DNA of 64,000 nucleotides from Apostichopus japonicus (Eukaryota; Echinodermata; Holothuroidea; Aspidochirotida; Stichopodidae). The stretch spans positions 33,698,501 to 33,762,500 of the forward strand of contig NC_092568.1 of NCBI RefSeq assembly GCF_037975245.1, read 5' to 3'. The first letter of the stretch is position 1, and each line of letters opens with the position of its first letter. The notes beneath the pieces are model-generated. The model had not been told where the DNA came from and ran no database searches. It saw only the letters and a list, made by a program, of their open reading frames with translations. The translations under genes and the position numbers were made by a program. This document shows, one piece after another, positions 58,380 to 64,000 of this stretch.

Positions 58380-60587
58380 TCTTAGTTGAAGACTTGAGAA
58401 AGTATTTCAGTATTGTCACAATGGACTAGCTCTTCCAGCTAAAATTTTCAATCAAATCAGGGAGGCCAATTAAGAATGTACCAACTTTAATGTGAAGAAA
58501 TCTTGCTTGCCCTTGAAGTACAGCACCTGTTTGAAAATGAGAGGCATAAAAAAGTTTTGCATTAAACAAAGCAAAGGCACTACCATGGAAAGTTAAACTC
58601 TAATTCAAGTGCTTTCATAATGTGCAATTTAACAGAAACAGTTCATTAGTGTTGAACAGGAGGCCAGGTTTAGTTAGCAAGGAAATCCTCCTACAGGAGT
58701 CTTCGAAGTCAGTGACTCTTTGTTGGTAACTGTAGTGAAATATATTTATCATGACAAGATAAGGACACAAATGATTGTCTGGATTTGCAAGAAAAGGCAA
58801 GCAGGTTTTTTAAATTCAAAGTGGCTGTCAAATTAGGCACCTTGATGTGTAGTACACCATGTGCACCACATGTCTATGCCAATAATATAAAACAGCCACT
58901 ATAATCTAGAAACACAGGCCTGTACATAGTACATGTATCTTACAGTACTCAATTACACTTGAACACTGACCTGTATGTGTACCTTATTTACTAGGGTAAG
59001 TCTATGGTTAAAGCTGTACACTCATCAATCCAGATGATTCATATTCTCCCAACATAGTTAAGTTTAGCTCTTCCTCGCACCCCCACAGATTAGTCTCATT
59101 CCCCCACAGCTATCTTTCTAACACAACAAGTAGCTTGCCAACAATTTTCAAAGAATACAGTATCCTGAGTACCTTGCAGTAATTATAGAATGCTGTACAA
59201 TGTTTTGTGTTTAAAGAACGCAAGAGCGGTTATTAAGTCTGGGAGGAGGATTATATCAGTTAACTTAGAACAAGACGCCTTAACATTTTAGAACGATTTA
59301 GTTCCATAAGTCCGCTTGCACGATTAACATACTGCGCAGGCTTAAAAAGGTTATATCAGCTGTTCAAATTTCCCTGTGGTTTGCTGTTGTTACATGTGCT
59401 GTACTAATTATACTACTCCGTACACCACTGCACATAAAAAGTTTACTGTATCAAACCAGTCCGTACCACTACCAGTACATGTGCGGCACGTGTGCATGTA
59501 GAAAATGTGAGGAGCGGAACTGTGGGCTATTGTGTGAGTGTATGTACACACTATGCGTACACAGCCTTACCACGGATTGAGACGATAATCGTTTCTTGCA
59601 GTTAAATTTCGTCTGAATTAGTTGTAATTTTGTTGATTCTACAGTTGTTTTGTTATGGTTCTGAGCAATTATGACTTGAAATTTGTTAAAATAATCATAA
59701 AACTGTCCATCATATGAATAAGTGCAATTTGTTATGGAAGGTAATAGGCTACTAACATATGTTCATGAAAATCTATATCTAGCGTTTTCTGGGGTTTTAC
59801 TTTTGCAAATCTAGCGTTTTTGGGGCATATGCCGCTGGTAACGCTGACTACATTGTTCAATTCACAGTAGTTACCACACCAATCACATCATAATAATGTG
59901 TCCAATACTTTCACATAATACTTTTATAACTTGGGCAGTACGTGTAGGCCTAAGCTGGCGGGCTTATTACAGAATCACTTATAATATGCACTTGGATCCT
60001 ACATACGTTCAATGCAGTGCATTGCTGCAGTGCAAAGAAAACGTCAAACTAAACGTAAATTGCTTAGGCCTATGGAGATTGCTTCCATAGCATACACTAC
60101 GCCAGTAGTCATGTGATGATAATGTTGTTAGTAATATTTATCCGCCATTACCTTTGACTATTTGGAAAGGCGAAATTCGGTTGTTGCCGTGTATTTCCGC
60201 AATAATACTAACTTTGCTACACTAATTGGGCAGTTTGTTGTAAGCTGACTTTGTTTGGACGAAATGACTGGTTCCAAAATCAGGCATATCAATGCAAAAG
60301 CTTTGTGTTACGCTTACGTTAGGCTAACCGCAGAGTTTAACACGAGGCCTCTTCCGCTAATGATCAGTAAGATGTTCAGAATAATGTGATATAATTGCAT
60401 CAAAATTAGAAAATATTTATTTTAACTACCTAAAAATAACATACATCATAGTACTAAACAAAACACATGACAACTTACCTTGATTTTCCAAAATATCAAC
60501 AAATATGTCCATAAATTAGAAAGAGCAGTTGTGTCTTATCTTGCATGTCTTGGTCGTTGCGTCGCTCTGGTACTACATAGTATAGTC
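58380..60587. other. Intergenic, nothing recognised
   Basis: No frame with a domain, no repeat boundary. Confidence 0.55.
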
Positions 60588-61061
60588 AGTATTGCGAAGT
60601 TCGGCATACTGCGAAGTTCGGACCACCCTAAGAAATACACGATTTTACCATGAAAACCTAGAGGAAGAGTCAAATTTCACCAAAAAGTACGAAGCTACAG
60701 TTATTTTCTCTCCAAAATGACCCGTGTGCAATAAATTACTTACATATTTGTCGATAAAATGACGAAGATCTATGAAGTCTGTTATAATTACTGAAAGAGC
60801 AACTGCGCCACCAATTTTATCACCAGCGCCACACTGTGGGTTGCGTGTCCGAACTTCGCAATACTCTAGCAAAGAAATACCAGTTCCACAATCACGAAGA
60901 ATCTTCTTGGAAAACAACGTGAAAACAGTTTGCAGGAAAGAAAGTTTGGCCGTGTATCGTACTATAACAAAATTCTCCCACCATATGAAGTATATTTTCA
61001 AATGATTTATACCAGAAGATTTAGTTTTGGGGTGTTTTAAGTCTTAAGTGTCCGAACTTCG
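60588..61061. mobile_element. Small DNA element with repeated GAAGTTCGG motif
   Basis: AGTATTGCGAAGTTCGG (60588-60604) is followed by GCGAAGTTCGGACC (60611-60624). The inverted forms CCGAACTTCGCAATACT (60849-60865) and GTGTCCGAACTTCG (61048-61061) lie to the right. Either inverted copy could be the true end. A minus-strand open frame of 118 codons (60645-61001) crosses the inner copy; I do not recognise it. Confidence 0.5.
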
Positions 61062-62100
61062 AAGTCACCATCCTACTAACTGAATGGCATGGGCAGTACT
61101 TCTACGAAAGGCAGTTCGCACAATTACGAGGCGGGTAGTTTAATCGCTATGTAGAGTTGTAGAATCACTAGTTGATCACTCTTAATACTTGGAAACAATC
61201 TGTAAATGTACGTGTCACGTTAGTATTTCGACCAACTACAACATTCTTAATCTACTCACGATGAGTAACTTCGTTCACATCGTTTATTGTAAGCATTAAG
61301 GAAGTATCGAAACTCAATGCATGAGTAAGTTTACGAATTAGATCAATGAGTTGACTACCTTAGAATTCGGCGTCTAGCATCTGTACACATTGCCCCATGT
61401 ATTTTCAGTACTGATTAAAATTTGCAAGTACATGTATGCGCATATTTTGTGAAATAAGAGTCGCACTACGAGTTGAGGTGCATCCCTACTCATTAAAGGT
61501 ATAACACCTTACTAACAGACGAGTAAGCAGATTTTCTGTGTAGGAAAATTGGTTTCCCAAAAACGATTTAGAATCATCCGCGCGAAAATCAATCTTTAGA
61601 TTTGGAGGGTGTCACATTAATCTTTGGAAGTTTCAACTTCATAATTATGACTCATTTTTAATCTGTTTTTGATATGAACAGTTGAATTAGTTGGAACAAG
61701 TCGAAATTTCAACATAGGGAATTCTTAGAAAACGTCACTACTGAAAATATCACGTAGGCCTAGCGGGTGAAATACATAATTACACATGGCAACGTTCAAG
61801 TATACCTGAGCCTAGATCTATAGGGGCCTATTGAATGAACAAAATGAATGCTTCCACCTTGATTTATTTAACATTAAAGGGAAAGCTCGGTTAGCTAATC
61901 AAGCTTATCTACCAGAAGCCCTGGCAAATATAAAAACTACAAGCAGAACAAAAAGAATGTAGTCAAATTAAAAATAAAATAGAATACAAACGGAAACAAT
62001 AAGACGACATTGAAAAGGAAAAAACATACCAAATTTGAAAAAAAAATGGCATAAATACAACATGGAACAATCAATGAAAAGAAATCAAGTGCATAAGAAA
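61062..62100. other. Intergenic, nothing recognised
   Basis: Plain sequence between the GAAGTTCGG element and the LINE remnant. Confidence 0.55.
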
Positions 62101-62685
62101 TTAGTTAAAGTCCTGGACAAAACCTTTAAAGGTATTTAAGGAGTTGGCATTCTTACATTCCGCTGATAAGTCGTTCCACTCACTAGCAGCAACATATGAA
62201 CGTGTTTTCAGATGATACTGGGTATTACCACGTTTTTTCGAGTGAGGACCAGTTCAAAGTTTTAAAAAGATCTTCAGATCTAACATCAAATGTTGCATTG
62301 AGAAAAATTCTTTGTTGCAGCCTTCTGTATCCGACTAAGTCCGAGAACATTTCTGACATTACCCATACCCCATACTTAACTACAATACTAAAGCATCGGT
62401 TAAACATACTGTATCCATTTTAAAATAGCTGCAACGTTATTCGTATCAATGAATGGTTTTATACGTCTTAGTAAAGCCAATCTACTGGAAAGTAGCTTAC
62501 AAACAGAATCGACTTGTTTATTCCAGGATAATTTATTGTCAACTTTTACGCTAAAAATCTATTCGCTGCAAACATTTTCAATTAAAAAAAAATCTTCGAC
62601 GGTAATATTTAATTTGTTCGGAATGGATTTCAGCCTTCGTCTTGAACCAATCAACATGCTGTTAGTTTTATTACTATTTATAACC
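62101..62685 (-). mobile_element. LINE 3' remnant (reverse transcriptase C-terminal region)
   Basis: Minus-strand pieces in shifting frames read NSMLIGSRRRLKSI, VDNKLSWNKQVDSVCK, SEDLFKTLNWSSLEK and KTRSYVAASEWNDLSAECKN, ending at a TAA at 62101-62103. This order (the LGVxxDxxLSW region, then L..LNW....R, then WNxLP-like) is the usual tail of CR1/Jockey/L2 reverse transcriptases. Several stops and frameshifts make it an old, 5'-truncated copy, distinct in sequence from the LINE at 34523-37208. Confidence 0.7.
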
Positions 62686-63514
62686 GATATATTTTTCTAT
62701 CTAAGATTTGTACGTAATACAAGATGCATAACTTACAGATTTTTGCTTACTGACGATGAGGCGTCTGCAGTACAGGATTGCTTGACAATGCACACTCGGA
62801 ACGCGACTGTAATGCAACTAACCGAGTCGTGTGATTTTGGAATCCACAGATGAGGTGTTGCTGTATTGTGAAACTCGGAATTCCCCCGTGTCGTAATTGC
62901 CTACAAGGTGGCGTCACGCATATGCAACATGTCTCCTCTCCAAGCGGTTGTTTTATTATACTAGCAGATATACCCGCATATAAAATATGCCAATATACTG
63001 GTTGTATAGTTATGGCTGTTATGGCTGTAACTATGGCTGCTCTTTGTGAAATTGTACCGATTGAAAGGTGAAGAGGCATTATTAGATAGAATTAGGGGCT
63101 GTGCCTGTGGCAGGGAGGCGGTGAAATATTGGTCAATTTTTTGACCAGTATTTCATGACCAATATTTCATAACCAATATTTCATGACCAATATTACATGA
63201 CATTACATCTTTGTCATGTAATGACAAAGATGTCATTACATCCTTCAGACAATGTAACAAATGAGAACATATATCTACATTCACTGCAACTAAGTCTGCA
63301 CCCTTCAGGTAATGTAACAGATGAAATTTGGTACCTGTCAAGCTAAATACAGTAGTCAGTAACATGTTGTCTCTTTACTGTGGCTATCACTAAGCATTCA
63401 CTGTTCATAGCATACTGTGTATACCATTGAAAACTATGCAAGATTTTTCAGTAGAACACTTAACCCCAGTAGACTATTGACAGTACTGTCCTTCTTGAAA
63501 AGTCATATGGTTAT
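62686..63514. other. Intergenic, only short repeats
   Basis: The AATATTTCATGACC repeats at 63121 are the only structure. A minus-strand frame at 62747-63079 has no domain. Confidence 0.5.
63121..63245. repeat. Short AATATTTCATGACC repeats and inverted ATGACA repeats
   Basis: A 14-bp unit close to AATATTTCATGACC is repeated about four times, followed by imperfect palindromes around ATGTAATGACAAAGATGTCATTACATC-like sequence (quoted positions 63200-63241). Confidence 0.7.
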
Positions 63515-64000
63515 CAGGGGCGGATCCAGGATTTTGAGAAAGGGGGGGCCGACATCCCGATGGTAGCACTTTAGTGATCTGCGTCCTGGGGAGGGGTCTA
63601 GGGGGAGGGGCACCCTCCCCCTTGGAAATTTTTGGTTAATTGTGAGTGCTTAGATGCAAAATGGTGAAACATTTCGCCAAAAACTAGAAAAACCAGAAAC
63701 GTTGCAGACACGCTTTTTTGTGCACATATTTTTGCTCGATAGACACATATTTAAGAACGCTCAACAGTGCATGTACAATGGATACACTATTATAGCGTCG
63801 ATTCGTTTTTTCTTTTGCGCGAAAATTATGACGCCAGATTCACCCCAAGAAAAAACATAAAACAAGATATGTTCAATGAGATAATTATGATATACTTATT
63901 AATGAAAGGGGGGTGTAGGCGGTTTTACACTATCTAACGCAACGTAGTCGCCAAGAACCTGAAGTATTTTTAAGGGAGGGCCCGATAATAAGCGGAAACG
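63515..64000 (+). mobile_element. hAT-type element, left end only, runs off the window
   Basis: It starts CAGGGGCGGATCCAGG with a G-tract soon after. The left flank is ATGGTTAT (63507-63514). The interior shares GGAGGGGTCTA and CTTAGATGCAA with the element at 2176-2554. The right end lies beyond base 64000. Confidence 0.7.

Noticed and set aside
60645-61001. 118-codon minus-strand gene
   Set aside because: It lies inside a small repeat-bounded element and shows no recognisable domain; kept only as a note on that element.

Overview
This is animal genomic DNA with typical eukaryotic features: a 17-coding-exon gene with GT-AG introns, tRNA-derived SINEs, LINEs, and many short DNA transposons and microsatellites. 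No single sequence fixes the species. The ABCC10-type transporter is clearly metazoan. The dense hAT-type miniature elements, poly-G tracts and SINE types suggest a marine invertebrate. An echinoderm, perhaps a sea cucumber, is my guess from general familiarity and not a demonstrated fact.

Layout. 1-8.05 kb is intergenic and rich in transposons; it holds three hAT-type miniature elements with 8-bp target duplications, one nested inside another, and a long hairpin. 8.05-31.7 kb (minus strand) is one complete ABC transporter gene of the ABCC10/MRP7 type. I could join all 17 coding exons in phase into a 1573-residue protein; its introns carry an hAT element, a TTAA-flanked MITE and a 2.8-kb element with a strikingly repeated motif. 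31.8-46.3 kb is an accessory region: an hAT element, a frameshifted CR1/L2-type LINE whose 5' end looks like U2 snRNA, local tandem duplications, and a 6-kb block bounded by two direct copies of one hAT-type element. That block also holds a (TA)n tract of about 120 units and a SINE. 46.3-56.2 kb (minus strand) carries two paralogous genes for proteins made of consecutive ubiquitin-like domains. The one at 54.4-56.0 kb is intact; the one at 46.3-48.1 kb has an in-frame stop and a frameshift. 56-64 kb holds a zinc-finger gene remnant, a small DNA element, a LINE 3' remnant and the start of another hAT element.

How the parts relate. The transporter is expected to be a membrane ATP-driven exporter of amphipathic organic anions, lipids and drugs, with the full TMD0-TMD1-NBD1-TMD2-NBD2 layout. 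The ubiquitin-like pair is functionally unrelated. Each copy has one domain that still ends in Leu-Arg-Gly-Gly inside the chain and several later domains that lack it, so a protease could in principle split them there. The most unusual mobile-DNA observation is that the OUTER flanks of the two hAT copies at 40.3 and 46.3 kb carry the same 8-mer, GTCTCTGC, while their inner flanks do not match. That is what transposition of the whole 6-kb block as one composite unit would leave behind.
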